Shown in pieces: positions 1 to 11,662 of a stretch of DNA of 64,000 nucleotides (position 1 is the stretch's first letter; every line of letters starts with the position of its first letter). Position numbers and translations under genes: made by a program. Source of the DNA: Ypsolopha sequella (lineage: Eukaryota > Arthropoda > Insecta > Lepidoptera > Ypsolophidae); assembly GCA_934047225.1 (NCBI GenBank), contig OW203991.1:5518001-5582000 (forward strand), in the 5' to 3' direction. Under the pieces are notes generated by a model. That model saw nothing but the letters and a program-made list of their open reading frames with translations. It had not been told where the DNA came from and did not search any database.

Positions 1-170
1 TATTTTGTGCCTCAGTTTACTGGTTATATTTTGCCTATTCAACAGGTAAATTAGGACTGATTATATCATAAAATCTTTTGACCAAGTAGAATAGGGTATA
101 AGTGAACAAAAGTTGCAATAAAGAATTAACTAATTTGTTCGACAATGGCAAAGTGTCACTAAAACTTCGT

Positions 171-176
171 TTTATT
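171..176 (-). terminator. Candidate polyadenylation signal
   Basis: AATAAA on the minus strand about 210 bases downstream of the ZC2HC1 stop codon at 384-386. It is the first canonical hexamer I see after the stop, but such AT-rich DNA makes chance matches likely. Confidence 0.3.
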
Positions 177-383
177 TCTTCATCCATCTTCGAAATTGTT
201 AACGGAAAGCCCAACACAAGTATCAGTAAGCTATTATAATCTTAAGAAAAAAGTACAAAATATATGTTTTTGTCTAAAATTCTCTCAACTGTGTTCAAAG
301 TTGTAAATTCTATTTGTTTTTTAATTGATGGGATGTTGAATGTAAATGTTACAAAAACCGGTAACCGCACACTCCCGTACCGG

Positions 384-547
384 TTACCGCCGCTTGCTGG
401 AGGGTTTGGGTTTGTTGAACTGGTAGCTGGCACACTTGGGTATGTGCCTGTCGGCCGCCGCCTTGTTGAAGCGCCGGTTGCAGTGCGGGCACTGGACGTA
501 GTCGAGGTTCTGCGAGGGGGGCGGGGGTGGCAGGTCACTTAGCTTAC
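384..547 (-). CDS. ZC2HC1C: ZC2HC1 exon, last: second C2HC finger and stop
   Basis: The exon starts after a CCCAG acceptor with two bases (GT) that complete the Gly codon begun in the exon at 1959-2133. It reads KLSDLPPPPPSQNLDYVQ, then finger 2 (CPHCNRRFNKAAADRHIPKC, spacing C-x2-C-x11-H-x3-C), then a basic tail ending SSKRR and TAA at 384-386. The proline run and the DYVQCPHC context are family hallmarks. A second possible acceptor (CTCGCAG) lies inside the exon but does not keep the phase. Confidence 0.93.
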
Positions 548-1613
548 CTGGGCGTTGAAACGGATGTCATTCATTAGGTGTTGATTGGTGGGTGTAATAA
601 ATGGGTGGGAACGTTTTTGGTTTCATATTTTAACTATTTTTAATTTTTATTTAATTTATTTATTCTTAGGGAAACAAACAGGTTAAAAACAAATTATAGC
701 AACTTAAAAACTAGAAAAAAGAAATTGATACTAATAAAGTTTCCACTGATAGTAAAATACATGTCATATTTACATCATTTACAATATTCCAAAAAGCCTA
801 AAAATTCAATGTTAAAACATTGAAAGGTAACAATAAAAATATATAAAATAATGCCAAATGAGCCAAATTTAAGTTGGCTTACCAAATTTAAAAACTTTTT
901 ATAGCTGGAAAGTGAGAGATTGAAAATATCAGTTTCTTCACCGTATATGTCGTTATATTTGCCCAAGGTTCTTGGTATGAATGAATTTTTAGCATAATTA
1001 GTGCGACAAAAGGGTTCACTAAATGGTTTTCTACAAGTATGCAGAGTTCTGCGATTGAAACAAAGAAGATTTTTGATTGTATTGTGTGATAAACTGATAA
1101 GAAAACTGTTTGTTTCCCAATGTTCAGTGCCGGCGCGTCGATCGTGCGTCGGTCACTCTGGCGCTAGGCGCTGTGGTGGGAGATTACCCACCCAACTCTT
1201 AGCGCTCAGTTAAACCGAAATAAATTTGCTTGCCCACTACCGCCCCCTGACGGCGTACATGATACCTAGGATTTGACACGATCGCCCAGGAAGTGGGAGT
1301 TTGAAAGCAGGCTAGTAGTCTGTCTATGGACTTCTGGAAAATATACGGAAGTCGGTGGCGGATTCGTGACGCTACGCGCACCTACCAGGACGGCTAATCT
1401 GGCACGAAAAATTGCTCAGGCTGATTTCTGGTGATTTTAAAAGGGATTTTCTACGAATATGTATACATTTTTTTGATTGATAACCCATGATGGATGACCT
1501 TTCCTTATATTCAATAGTTTTTATTTGATGAGGCTTAGTCGCTCCACTTTAAACGTCCACGTAAACCAAAGTCGAATTGAGAGTGAAAAATAATGTCAGA
1601 ATAGCCGTCGCTT

Positions 1614-1916
1614 TTAGGGTTCCGTACCCAAAGGGTAACCAACGGGACCCTATTACTAAGACTCCGCTGTCCGTCTGTCTGTCCGTCTGTCCGTCTGTCA
1701 CCAGGCTGTATCTCATGAACCATTATAGTTAGACAGTTGAAATTTTCACAGATGATGTATTTCTGTTGCCGCTACAACAACAAATACTAAAAAACAGAAT
1801 AAAATAAATATTTAAGGGGGCTCCCATACAACAGACATGTTTTTTTGCCGTTTTTATAGATAATGGTACGGAACCCTTCGTGCGCGAGTCCGACTCGCAC
1901 TTGGCCGGTTTTTAAT
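1614..1916. mobile_element. Pan-lepidopteran interspersed repeat, near full length
   Basis: It runs from the GGGTTCCGTACCCAAAGGG end, through a GTCCGTCTGTCTGTCC simple-repeat segment and a conserved GTGAAAATTTCAACTGTCTA-type block (here on the opposite strand), to CGAGTCCGACTCGCACTTGG and a GGCCGGTTTTT end. I recognise it as a repeat found across many moth and butterfly genomes. Its class is uncertain to me: non-autonomous, no coding capacity. It lies in a ZC2HC1 intron. Confidence 0.85.
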
Positions 1917-1958
1917 TTTCCTGGTGTACGTCGCGAACTGTAAGAATGACGTCCTCAC

Positions 1959-2133
1959 CTCCAGCGGCGATATGCTGCTGCACCTGCTTGGCCGCTCTGA
2001 TGGCAGCGATGAACTCCTCGTGCTTCTGTCTCCAGCTGCTGTTCAGTGGCTGCTTCGTCTGTGTCGTGGACTGCTGCTTGGACACTGGGGCTGACTTGCG
2101 GAGTTTGTTGATGAACGGTTCCGCTTCTGTACC
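1959..2133 (-). CDS. ZC2HC1C: ZC2HC1 exon: linker between the fingers
   Basis: Acceptor CTCCAG, donor GAG|GTGAGG; 175 bases, entering in phase 0 and leaving one base. It encodes GTEAEPFINKLRKSAP, then a Gln/Thr-rich stretch, then SSWRQKHEEFIAAIRAAKQ and QQHIAAG. The WRxKHEEFIAxIRAAK segment sits between the two fingers in family members, which fixes this exon in the gene. The plus-strand open frame over it is a shadow. Confidence 0.93.
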
Positions 2134-2483
2134 CTGGAGCGGTTGTTTTGTTAGGATAGGAGTTGAGCTAATGTGACTTGCAACATTTGTTGTGTTGCAG
2201 CATGGGAGTATTTTAGCTTGAATTATGGGAATTTCACTGAGAAAAAAATCTGGTTCCGTTAACCTGAATATAGCTCATTTAAACAGAAAACATTGTACTA
2301 TATGTGACGTCTATATTTATTGTTCAGTTTACTTATTTATTGTTTAGTTTACTTGAACAATCTAATGTAGACAATAATTCAAGTAAATATAACATAATTC
2401 TGTTTTTGTTTACAAGGTTTTTTTCACAAAATGATCTGGTAGTATTGTTAAAATATTTTTTCTCTGTGTTGTTCAAACGAAAA

Positions 2484-2775
2484 ATCGGCCGTCAAAAACG
2501 TCGATGGGAAGATGAAATAGTAAGCGCAGCCGGAAGACAATGGAGAACAATTGCTCAAGATAGAGAGAAATGGAAAGAAATAGAAAAGTCCTACCTAGAT
2601 TATGCCATGGTCAGAACGACCCCTAGTCTTTTTTTCAAGCTAGTATTATACTTGATACACTTATCCTAATATTCATATACGTTTTTTTCTAATACTTTAA
2701 ATTTTGTAAAACTATAATTTGTTATTTAAGAAAACTAGAAATAAATTGGCTAATAAATAAAAATAAATAAATAAA
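2484..2775 (+). mobile_element. RTE-like LINE, 3' end fragment
   Basis: The frame reads RKIGRQKRRWEDEIVSAAGR, then QWRTIAQDREKWKEIEKSYL and a few more residues. The GRxKxRWxDxI-AGxxWxxxAxDRxxWxxxE pattern is the C-terminal tail of RTE-type LINE ORF2 proteins. It is followed by AT-rich 3' sequence ending in an AAATAAATAAATAAA tail near 2775. Everything 5' of the tail domain is missing, so it is a dead, 5'-truncated copy. Confidence 0.75.
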
Positions 2776-2984
2776 TGGGAATTTGTTATGTTGCATAGTG
2801 GGAATTTGTTACGTAGTATCATGGGAATTCGTTATGTTGCATAAGAGTTTATGCTCTGTCGGTAAATTGTATAGTTGTATTGTATAGTTGAAAATAAACC
2901 TTACAAAACGGGTGGGTGAATAATGCAGATTTTCTTTTATAATAACGGTATCTACTTACGACACCGCGTAGTCAATGTTGCGTG

Positions 2985-3355
2985 ATGGATGACACATGCA
3001 ATTTTGATTTGAAAAAAAAACAAATCAGGCTACAGGTGGCAGAGCTGATGCCGGGCTCGACTGTGGAGGTACCACCATCTTACTTGGGACCCCTCGAAGT
3101 AATTCGGGGGAGAGTAAGAGGACAGCTCACAAGCAAAAAGCCAGGAGGCGGGATATATAGCCGGGCCTTATATGGAACAGACTGGTGACGAGCAGCGGCG
3201 TCACTGGTGCGAGGATTCCGGCACCGCGCTCACCAACCCGCCTGCCCAGCGTGTGTGAGTATGGGCAATTCTTCCAGGATTACCGCCGGCAGTGGCAAAG
3301 TCCTGGAAAGGCTTATGTCCAGCAGTGGACGAACTAGGCTGATGGATGGATGGAT
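2985..3355 (+). repeat. SINE-like / LINE 3'-end repeat, copy 1
   Basis: It shares long segments with 17941-18310 on the other strand: the TACCACCATCTTACTTGG block, CCCCCGAATTACTTCGA (reverse), the CTGGTGACG block, and CCAGCAGTGGACGAACTA followed by GATGGATGGATGG. A unique-looking body ending in a GATG-type microsatellite is typical of lepidopteran LINE or SINE 3' ends. The short open frames across it carry no domain I recognise. Confidence 0.65.
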
Positions 3356-4038
3356 GACACAATCGGAACGTTAAGGAAGTAACGGCAGCAGGGGTCAAAA
3401 TGTTGAATAATTCGCGGTTTTTCGGCACATTTTTGGTAGACTTTCCGACAAATACATCAAATTTTGTCTGATGTTTTGGGTACCTACAGATACCTTATAC
3501 CTTCAACTACAAAACTGAGGTCTATATTTTCCGAGAAACGGCGTTATCTACACAGTAAAATTTCAGTTTCGATAGAAATATCTCAATAACTAAAGGACTT
3601 TGATCAAAAACAAAAATACTCTATAGGAAAACTTTTTTTTTTGTGGAATGTGATTGAAAATTTGAATTAATTTAAACAAACCTCAAATAAAAATAAAAGA
3701 AACTTCAGTTTTTTTTCAAACTTCCCTCAAGCACTTTATGTATCGCGGGAATCTTTTCTTGTACGGAACAAGGTTTAGTTTAGTTAGTAATTATCTCAGA
3801 TCAGTAGTCAACTTACGATAGTCACTCACTGATCGCGGTAATTTTGCATGTGTGTCCTTAATCCCAGTTAGTATTAATAAGCAGTATCGGGGTAAGTTAA
3901 AAGTGATTTATTATAAAGTTAGAATAGAGAAGGACACGAGACTGACGAAGGGCAATTTACGATGCCGATGCCCTAGCATTTTATAATGCACTTATTACGG
4001 CACAGGTGCACTTACAGAAAAATAGTCACACCACTCAC

Positions 4039-4218
4039 CGCGAGCCGATGCTTCAACGCATCAAAGGGCTTCCTTTTCTTGATGGCCGCCTTTTTACAAA
4101 TGGACTCGTGCTTTTCCAAGCGGTCGGGCGCAAACCTGCGCCCGCATACACTGCAGGCAGGACCGGAGTCCGCGGGGGCAGCGGTAGCGGGGGTCGCGGC
4201 CAGACTCGGCTTGGCAGC
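4039..4218 (-). CDS. ZC2HC1C: ZC2HC1 exon: first C2HC finger
   Basis: Acceptor TTTCCCAG, donor GCG|GTGAGT; exactly 60 codons, phase 0 at both ends. About 21 Ala/Pro-rich residues precede the finger CSVCGRRFAPDRLEKHESIC (exon residues 22-41), followed by KKAAIKKRKPFDALKHRLA. The KKRKxFDxxxxR motif after the finger is diagnostic of the family. Four residues (Cys, Cys, His, Cys) can ligate zinc. Confidence 0.95.
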
Positions 4219-5333
4219 CTGGGAAATATACAAATTAGCTTATTCATTATAAGATTCCCTTTTTTGTTAAAGAGAAACAGCTTTTGGTGGTTAACACCAG
4301 CCTTGACACCTTTAACAAATTTCTTGCTATTCCCAAGTAACACATATTAAAAGCCATAAATCTATTTAATCTATAGACAGTCTTGTCGTATTTTTAAATA
4401 ATATAAAATAATATAATAAGCTATAATAAATAATTGGTTTTAGAAAAGAGAAAATATTCTTATAGGGTACCTCAAGTTGAAGTTTATAAACCTCCATAAG
4501 ATCATTATTCTTAATATACGAGTAGTGTAAATTATGTAAACATAAGTACTAATTTTAAAAGCTTCTTTAGATCTGCTGATTTGTAGTCCAATTTTTCTAT
4601 AAATATTTAATATATTCTATAAATACTCTATAAAAAAAGCGTTCAAACAAGTTAAAATTTCTAGTTCTATTCTTGAAATAATAACACTTCAGTAGATATT
4701 TTGTAGTGTTATCTATCAGTATTATCAGTTAACATTTATAGTGCGCTTAAAGTAAATTTTTCCTTAAGGAGGCTGTAATTAATTCCTTTTACTTTTATCG
4801 CCATTTTTTATTTTATTCAATGCCTATGTCGCCTTATTGCAATAAATGTTGATTTTATATCAATTGTACGCAATCAAACTTAAAACAGTACAACAGTCAA
4901 AACAGTAAAACAGTAAAGACTTTTCTTAAAAATATAATGCTTTAGTAACCTTGGTTTTAAAAATGCATATTAGAATACAGCTATCTTATGAGGTGGTCTT
5001 ATCATAGTCTAAAAACTACTCTATAAGGCTAAATACTGCTTTGAAAATTGTATTGTAGTATTCTTAAGAGGGTGATAAAATTTATGATAGACAATCTAAT
5101 ATAATCTAACATTCTAGTAACTAGAAGTTGTATAAATATTTTTTAGATAAAGATGTGCTGGGAACCTACGAGGTATACGTAGAAAGAAACTTACAGTAAG
5201 TTGATATTAGGAAATTTAGCATTTAAAAGTTCGCGTCAACGTGAAATGAGTTAAAAGTGCATTTTCCACTATCACGAACTGTCAGTTTCCTCCTTCGTGC
5301 AAAAAAAAAACTTTCATATGTATGTGTACAGTA

Positions 5334-6023
5334 GCCGTCAATAGAAATTGTGGACTATGTAAACAAAGCGCCATGTTGTCTTTGTCTATGAATAGGTGAA
5401 CTATCTAGAGATGGGTAAGTATGTGATTAAAATATGTTAGGTGCTTAATTAATTTTCTTTATTTGATTCATCGCTAAAATATTCTGATGAATCGCAAGTC
5501 AAATCGCCCACGTTAATTACAAATGGTTCCGTCACAGCGTTGTTGGCCGTATCTATTATCTCATCCAGTTCTTTCATTTTTTCTTCTACTTTTAGGACAT
5601 GAGCTACACATTTCAGAGCATAGCTGGAAGATCACACAGCTCTCGATAGAATCACACACACGTTTATGTCAAAGATTATGAAGTAACGCTGTTAAAAAAA
5701 AATTACGGAATAAAATAACATCACGAATAAAATAGGTTTATATTCAAATAGATTCGTACATCACCAATTTTCAAAGACAATACAGATTCGATGAGAAAAA
5801 AATATGACAGCAATCTCGACGCAGTACAGAATTGACTATTCATTCTATGATTTTCCGTAATTAACTGGTGATTATTGAATATTTCATGATGAAATACAGT
5901 GAATGACTGGTAAGACTCGATGCTTCATGATTTGGAATAATGTTTAGTGAGACTCCGTGACAGAACCTTGAGAAAAATTGAGAAAACGGTTTGTTTACAT
6001 AGTCCACAATTTCTATTGACGGC
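5334..6023. mobile_element. Terminal-inverted-repeat element, non-autonomous
   Basis: 34-base inverted ends: 5334-5367 (GCCGTCAATAGAAATTGTGG then ACTATGTAAACAAA) and the exact reverse complement at 5990-6023. The interior (about 620 bases) shows no transposase. No target duplication is evident. It lies in a ZC2HC1 intron. Confidence 0.7.
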
Positions 6024-6151
6024 GACTTTAATAATAATAATGGATCAAAACTGAACATACCAGTGAAGGCTGTTTTCTGAGTACCTGAAGAGAAAATAAA
6101 CGAAAATAAATAAAAACTAAAGAAATTAAAAAAATAATTGTAAACGTTATA

Positions 6152-6775
6152 AACTAGGAGCGTACAGTCGGTAACCCTATGTATCGAGTAACAACATGGG
6201 ACCTATTTGTAGTTGTGTAGAAAAAAAACTACATCAAAATATATAGGGTTTGCTGGGCGTAACCGGAAGATGTTACTCATAGTTTGTTTAAGATAATTTT
6301 GTAAACTGGCTTGTATTACCGAATAAAGATATGGTTATATAAAAAAAAATGTTTTTGTTGACCGTACAAAATGCTCCAGGTTACGCTCAGCCAACCCTGT
6401 TTATTTTGATGTAGTCTACACAACTACGAATTGGTCACATCTTGCTGAAAACGATGCTGAATAAATTTTTTTCAAATAAATCGATCTTCGATAAAATCAG
6501 GCTGACTCACGTTGGTACCAACATAGGACGCGCAAATCTAAGTTTTTCAAGCATCTTTTGATACGCTCTATCAAACGTAGTAGGGTCCTACTTGTTACTT
6601 ATTATAATAGACATTACCTTTTTATCAGTTTTTTTTTTGCTGACGACAAAATGGTCCAGGTTGTGCACGGCCAACCCTGTTTATTGTCATGTAGTTTTTT
6701 TTTCTACACATCTCCGAATTGGTCACAACTTGTTACTCGATATATAGAGTTACCCACGGTGCGCCCGTAGTCTAT
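6152..6775. mobile_element. DNA-element remnant with inverted, internally repeated ends
   Basis: The left part carries GGTAACCCTATGTATCGAGT and the right part the reverse complement of a close relative (TTGTTACTCGATATATAGAG then TTACCCACGG). Sub-repeats around CAGCCAACCCTGTTTATT occur in both orientations. A further right-end fragment is at 36985-37045. No coding sequence is seen. Confidence 0.55.
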
Positions 6776-6922
6776 ACGAGCAATTCTACATATTTCTATA
6801 TATAAGTGATCGGGTGGTTTAACAAGGGAGCTGTTTTAATTAATAAAACACCCACGAATTAACATTATCACATTATCCTGGAATTCGTTGCAAAAAATAA
6901 ACACCTGAGATAGCAACCGCCA

Positions 6923-7177
6923 TTAAAAAAAAAACTGCTGTAGCTTCTGAAATCCTGGTTTCCCTCGTAAACCGCTAGGGGCGCTGTTCAATTTCTCATA
7001 ATATTGTTGCGAGCGAGTATCGAGTCCTAAACTCATGGAACGCCTATTAACTGTCACCTGAGTGGTATCCCTTCTGGTAGAGGGAGGGGGGGCTTCCTTG
7101 TCGATGCTCTGAGAACGCGCTATTGAGACGTCATCTGTGATTAACGTCAAGCCCGCCGCCTTCTGTACTTTCCCGAA
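6923..7177 (-). CDS. ZC2HC1C: ZC2HC1 exon with uncertain donor or alternative stop
   Basis: The acceptor (TATATACAG) joins in phase 0 to the exon at 9686-9742. It encodes FGKVQKAAGLTLITDDVS, then a Ser/Pro-rich stretch, NRRSMSLGLDTRSQQYYEKL and SGLRGKPGFQKLQQ, reaching TAA at 6923-6925 just after a ten-T run. The next exon (4039-4218) needs a phase-0 donor. The only GT that fits is CAG|GTGACA at 7057-7058, which gives a 40-codon exon but drops the coding-looking downstream part. Either two isoforms exist (a short one ending here without fingers and a long one using 7058), or an indel in the T run hides the real end. Confidence 0.75.
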   Translation of the reverse strand, partial: FGKVQKAAGLTLITDDVSIARSQSIDKEAPPPSTRRDTTQVTVNRRSMSLGLDTRSQQYYEKLNSAPSGLRGKPGFQKLQQFFF

Positions 7178-7304
7178 CTGTATATAAAATTATTTGCTCA
7201 AGAGGGATGCTCAAAATTTACAAGTACATTTTAGAACGAACTGTATTAGAAATATTCAAGTACATTATCATCTCGTTTAATTGATAATTTAATCAGAATC
7301 CCTT

Positions 7305-7837
7305 TAAGAGGCGTCATTACGCGCAAAATCTCCATACAAACTCTGTAAACACATTTTTAGGGTGCTAGATTAATTTATTTTAGTCCCCTTTTTTTTTTTT
7401 ACTATTTTAATGTTATCTCCAGGGTGTCTATGGAATGTTATTATAATATTTTAGGCTGAGTCTATTAACATTGTCTCGATCTATGTTTAAGTCGAATTAA
7501 AAATCGTGAAATTTGAGTAATTTCTTAACAACAAACCCCTAAACTACGTAAACTTCATGTTTTTTTTTTACCAAAAGTGTAGCCGAATGTGCTTTTATTG
7601 TTTTAGATAAAATCAAAAAATTAATACGAGTCAAACATAGAAAATGTTATCTAGATTAATAATGACCAAAAATTATGTTTTGAAAACGTCCACAGTATTG
7701 CCAAAATGTGGTTCCTCGGTACGATTGTATTGTCCTCGCAAGTTTCATGGAGCGTGCACCTTAGAGCGAAATGAAACAGCATGATATTTGGGCACGCCCA
7801 CAACTGAGTTGGTCGCGTCGTGATGTCTGTTCGTAAC
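7305..7837. repeat. Dispersed repeat R, copy 1
   Basis: It matches 61503-62222 in the same orientation over most of its length: the blocks GTGTAGCCGAATGTGCTTTT, GTTATCTAGATTAA, and CAAGTTTCATGGAGCGTGCA followed by GAGTTGGTCGCGTC. Both copies end near TGATGTCTG. Here the right end abuts the pogo-like element at 7840. No protein motif is seen; probably a non-autonomous transposon. Confidence 0.65.
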
Positions 7838-7839
7838 TA

Positions 7840-9037
7840 CAATAGGGCCTCGCTAATCCGGACCCCCGCTTATCCGGTGATCCCTGTAATCCGGACGGGC
7901 GAGCGGGGCTTCTTCGGGCAAATAAACTTCATAAAATAAATTTTTAACTTCATGTTAAATGTGCAGATATCTTACACGTTTGAATGTAATTCTCTACATA
8001 TATGAAGGGTACAGGAAAAAAAGGGGCTCATCGACATATTTGCCCAAATCAAACCAACAATGGCAGTTGATAGATTTTGAACGGGGCTTTAGTATGCCGT
8101 GTTCAAAACAAACATATGGGCACGACAAAAAAAAACTATAAAAGACTAAAAGGAGCATATTGCGACGTAAACCGGGATAAAAGGAGCGCATTTTATTCGA
8201 TACTGGCTAAGAAGGGGTACATTGACAACTTACAATCTTAGAACGCGCCCATTGCACCGCCATTTTAGATTTTCTGTCATACTTATAATACGAGTATAGT
8301 CTGAAACCTTTAAATAATAATAATAATAATAATAAAAGCTGTTTATTTGTCACAAAACACGATACAAAATAATAATAATAATTAACATTAGAGGAGACAA
8401 ATCGGTCTAAGACTCGGCCATTGACTTTTTGTAAACACAAAAAGCCGCCGATTTTCAGCCTTAGCCTTTAATGAAAAAGAAGAAACACAAAGAAAAATAT
8501 GAACAATAGACAAATTAAAACTAAAATGATAAATACAAAAGACAAATTAAAACTAAAATTATAGATACAATTATAGATACAATTAGAAATTAATTATAAT
8601 TGTATTGTCAAAATAAGTTACACAATATAAAATGACAAACGAACGTTAAATAAAATTAAAATTAATAGACATAATTATACGATAACTACACCATAGGCCC
8701 ACCACCAGCCAAGGACTGCACAGAAAGCAGCCATCTGCGACATTTAGTTTTAAAAGTGACAAGTGTGTTAGCCGCGCAAACAGCTTTAAATAGCTTTTTC
8801 TTGAAATAACATAAATGTCGATTAGCCCTTTCTTTTCCTGAACCCTTCAAATAGTTTTGTATGTATGTATTGTCTGTTTTGTTTGTCTCACTTATTGTTT
8901 TTCGATAATTAATTAAATAAACTTAAGGTTAACCATGTATTTTAATACCATTAAAATATTGTAGACCACAATCTGGACGCCTCGGTAATGTGCCAAGGGC
9001 CTGTTTTTTGCCTAACCGGATTAGCGAGGCCCTATTG
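7840..9037. mobile_element. pogo/Tigger-like DNA transposon, non-autonomous
   Basis: 22-base perfect inverted ends: CAATAGGGCCTCGCTAATCC plus GG at 7840-7861 and the complement at 9016-9037, flanked by TA on both sides (7838-7839, 9038-9039). The CCTCGCTAATCCGG-type end and TA target resemble pogo/Tigger elements of the Tc1/mariner superfamily; that assignment is inference. The 1.2-kb interior holds an (AAT)n run and no intact transposase. Confidence 0.75.
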
Positions 9038-9079
9038 TAGTATTGTTCGTATCGTATTATTGTAGGTATATATTTAAAC

Positions 9080-9093
9080 GGGGGGGGGGGGGG
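9080..9093 (+). repeat. Poly-G tract
   Basis: About 14 consecutive G in AT-rich DNA just right of the pogo-like element. It could form a G-rich structure; run length in assemblies is often unreliable. Confidence 0.7.
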
Positions 9094-9685
9094 AGGGTTA
9101 TCCCAATTTTGTTTTTTTTAAAATTAATTTTAAACCGCAAAATAGTGGTATTTAAATTTTGAAAAAATATATTTCATTATTTTACTCTTTGATTTTAATA
9201 CCATTATTATTCGGTACCGTTTATTTGCATCCAATAAAATCGCAAAGACAGGCCTACGCTATGATCTAAATATCAATTCATTTGAATCATATTAGGTTTT
9301 GAACATTAAAACTGATACCAAAATAAACGTCGTACAAAATGTTACCTAAAACAGCTGTCATATTAGAAACCAATCCCTATTCCAAAATAATAAATAAAAA
9401 CACTACGAAATCGCGAGTTTTCTTAGCAGTCAGCTTCCACTGAGCAGGATAGAGAATTGTATAACAAAAGCGTTGGAGCATTGTTCTGAATACACTCGCC
9501 TTAATTGTACAAATTAAATACTACGAACGGTCTACGCCGCGCCACGTAGCTGCTTTTGCTACCTATTTAACGTAGGAGTCTACGCGAGTGCTACGCATTC
9601 TGTGGTGCTACGCCTACGGCGCGCCCCGTAGCGCCAAAATGTGTACTTTGAATTCTTCAAAATATCAATAAGAAGAAAAACTTAC

Positions 9686-9742
9686 CGAATTTGAAGCCTT
9701 TTGCATGGGTTTCTGCGCTTGGCTTCTGTTAGTGTTTGATGC
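9686..9742 (-). CDS. ZC2HC1C: ZC2HC1 exon: short Ser/Asn/Gln-rich linker
   Basis: Acceptor TATATGCAG, donor TCG|GTAAGT; 57 bases, phase 0 at both ends. It encodes ASNTNRSQAQKPMQKASNS. It has no recognisable domain, but good splice sites and phase agreement with 11096-11183 and 7177 support it. Low-complexity linkers of this sort are poorly conserved. Confidence 0.8.
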
Positions 9743-10116
9743 CTGCATATAAGTGAAACATTTGATTATTTAACACGTTTATTTTCTCACATTTTATTAA
9801 TTTAAATTTTTATATTTGTTGTTGTCAATTTGACTTTTGAAATTAGAAACGTCAGTTATTTTTTTTAATAAAAATATTAATGCGTTGATTTGTGGAGTTG
9901 TTGCTATGAAAAGGGAGGTCGCGAAAATTAAAATAAATAATTTATTATTATTTTCTTCTTTGATTATGTACTTACTTCAAGTTCAAAAGAAGTTCTCAAA
10001 ATGCTAACGTAAAATCTTAGAGATACTCGTATTTAAAAGACATGAAAAATAGAGCAAAATAAAAAAAATTGGAAGCTTTCAAACGCGAATGTAGATAACT
10101 TACAGTACAGTATCCG

Positions 10117-10234
10117 GCAGTAAATAATACACATCGGCTATCTTCGGCTTCGTAGAGCGCCGTCTCTGTCATCGGACTGTTAGTGCTTCGTGTGACAGAG
10201 ATGACGCTACGATACGATGTGCATTATTTACTGC
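10117..10234. mobile_element. 118-bp foldback (MITE)
   Basis: GCAGTAAATAATACACATCG (10117-10136) pairs with CGATGTGCATTATTTACTGC (10215-10234) with one mismatch. The arms continue imperfectly inward through the TCTCTGTCA / TGACAGAGA region. A small non-autonomous DNA element in a ZC2HC1 intron. Confidence 0.7.
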
Positions 10235-10383
10235 TGAGAACTGTAAATTATAATATTTTCCAAAAAAAGTAGGATTTAAAAACAGTAAAAACTGGAGATT
10301 TTATTCGTTTGTATATTTATATATGCCTGTGGTCTATACGAACAACTGTAAGTATAAAAGCAAATCTGAAATAATAGAAACAT

Positions 10384-10910
10384 ATTAGGTCTTTACATGT
10401 GCAATTGCCGTTTTCTAAAGAGAATTTGAAGGTAAGTCAATTTTCAATACTAACATATTTTACATTTTTGTTAGGAATGAAAAATCTAAATTATGTTATT
10501 TCTTTTGTGTATCATTAAGCTAACAGCAACGAAAGTGTCAGCTTTAAAAAAATATTACGAATCTTATCATGGAAATGGATGGCATTTAGGACGAACTGTT
10601 TTTGAAGATTTAATTTTGGTTATCAAACTGACAATAAAAACAAAATTTAATACGTAGATGTAAAACCTTGAAATTAACTTTCAAAGAAAAAATCAAATAA
10701 TGGAAATAGCTATTGAATTACAGGAACTATGAACTGAGGCGCTGAGCGCAAAAGTGATGTAACCCAAATTTTGCTTTTTTTAGAGGTTTTATAAATCAAT
10801 TTACCGTAAAGAGTCGAAAATTTTGATGTGGGTTACACTATTTTTGCGCTCACCGCCTCCTCATGAATCTGTGAGAAAATTTCAGCAATTTCATATGTAA
10901 AGACCTATTA
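10384..10910. mobile_element. MITE family M, copy 1
   Basis: Ends TATTAGGTCTTTACATGTGC and, inverted, CATATGTAAAGACCTATTA. The interior shares ATTACGAATCTTATCATGGA, ATGGATGGCATTTAGGACGA and TGTAAAACCTTGAA with copies at 26410-26997 and 38451-38876. No coding capacity. This copy shows the uninterrupted state of the site that carries an insertion at 26.7 kb. Confidence 0.75.
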
Positions 10911-11095
10911 TCAACTTTTCCATATATTTTAATCAAGTAAGTATCTAAATATACAACAGGTATTTTCATCGCGATTTCAGCGTCAGCTCCATAGTAAAAC
11001 TTCTTCGTATGGAAGAGTACTTCAGTTTTCAGCTTTAAAGCAACTTAAAATCCAACGTGTATAAATCAGCTATAGATAAAATAGATGACACTGAC

Positions 11096-11183
11096 CACAT
11101 CTCCTGAACTCCTCCTGGGTGGAGCTTGGGGCACGGCAGCCGGCGCCGGTGCTCGAGCTGGACTCGATCGCACCACTGGGTTT
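11096..11183 (-). CDS. ZC2HC1C: ZC2HC1 exon: Pro/Ala/Arg-rich linker
   Basis: Acceptor GTCTTCCAG, donor GTG|GTCAGT; 88 bases. The first base (A) completes the Arg codon split from 15291-15442; the exon then reads NPVVRSSPARAPAPAAVPQA and PPRRSSGDV and leaves in phase 0. It looks like a disordered linker. The plus-strand open frame here is a shadow. Confidence 0.82.
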
Positions 11184-11662
11184 CTGGAAGACATTCGAGC
11201 TGTTACACGAGAACTTTCTGAAGACTATAATAGGGGCAGGGGATTTTTAGGGAGCTTCCTGAGGATATGATGGGGCAACGTGTTTGTTAAGGGGAAGCTG
11301 TGACACTAAAGTTCCTGAGGATATGATAAGGACAGGTTCTTATGAAGTGGAGTTATAGGAAATTTAAATGGATATGGATACCGTCGTTTTGTCGATAAGG
11401 TTTTTGTGTAAACAAGGCTGGTTGCCCGGCACCGTTGCATTGACCTAATTTAGGGGTATGTTTGACAACGGGTCAAATATAATGTTTTATTTTTTACTAT
11501 AGATGTCGCTACTGTCAAGACTTTAGAATTTTCTGAACTTTAGTTCTATTGTATATGTGGACAATCGTTGTACACCGCTCATAAATAATGAAGTAATTTT
11601 CAAAGTAAAATCGAATAAACAATAATAGAACTGCCCAGCTCCTGTTAATGCTACAGTAATAG

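Noticed and set aside
5861..6058. Minus-strand ORF as an extra ZC2HC1 exon
   Set aside because: It overlaps the inverted end of the 5334-6023 element and lacks fitting splice sites.
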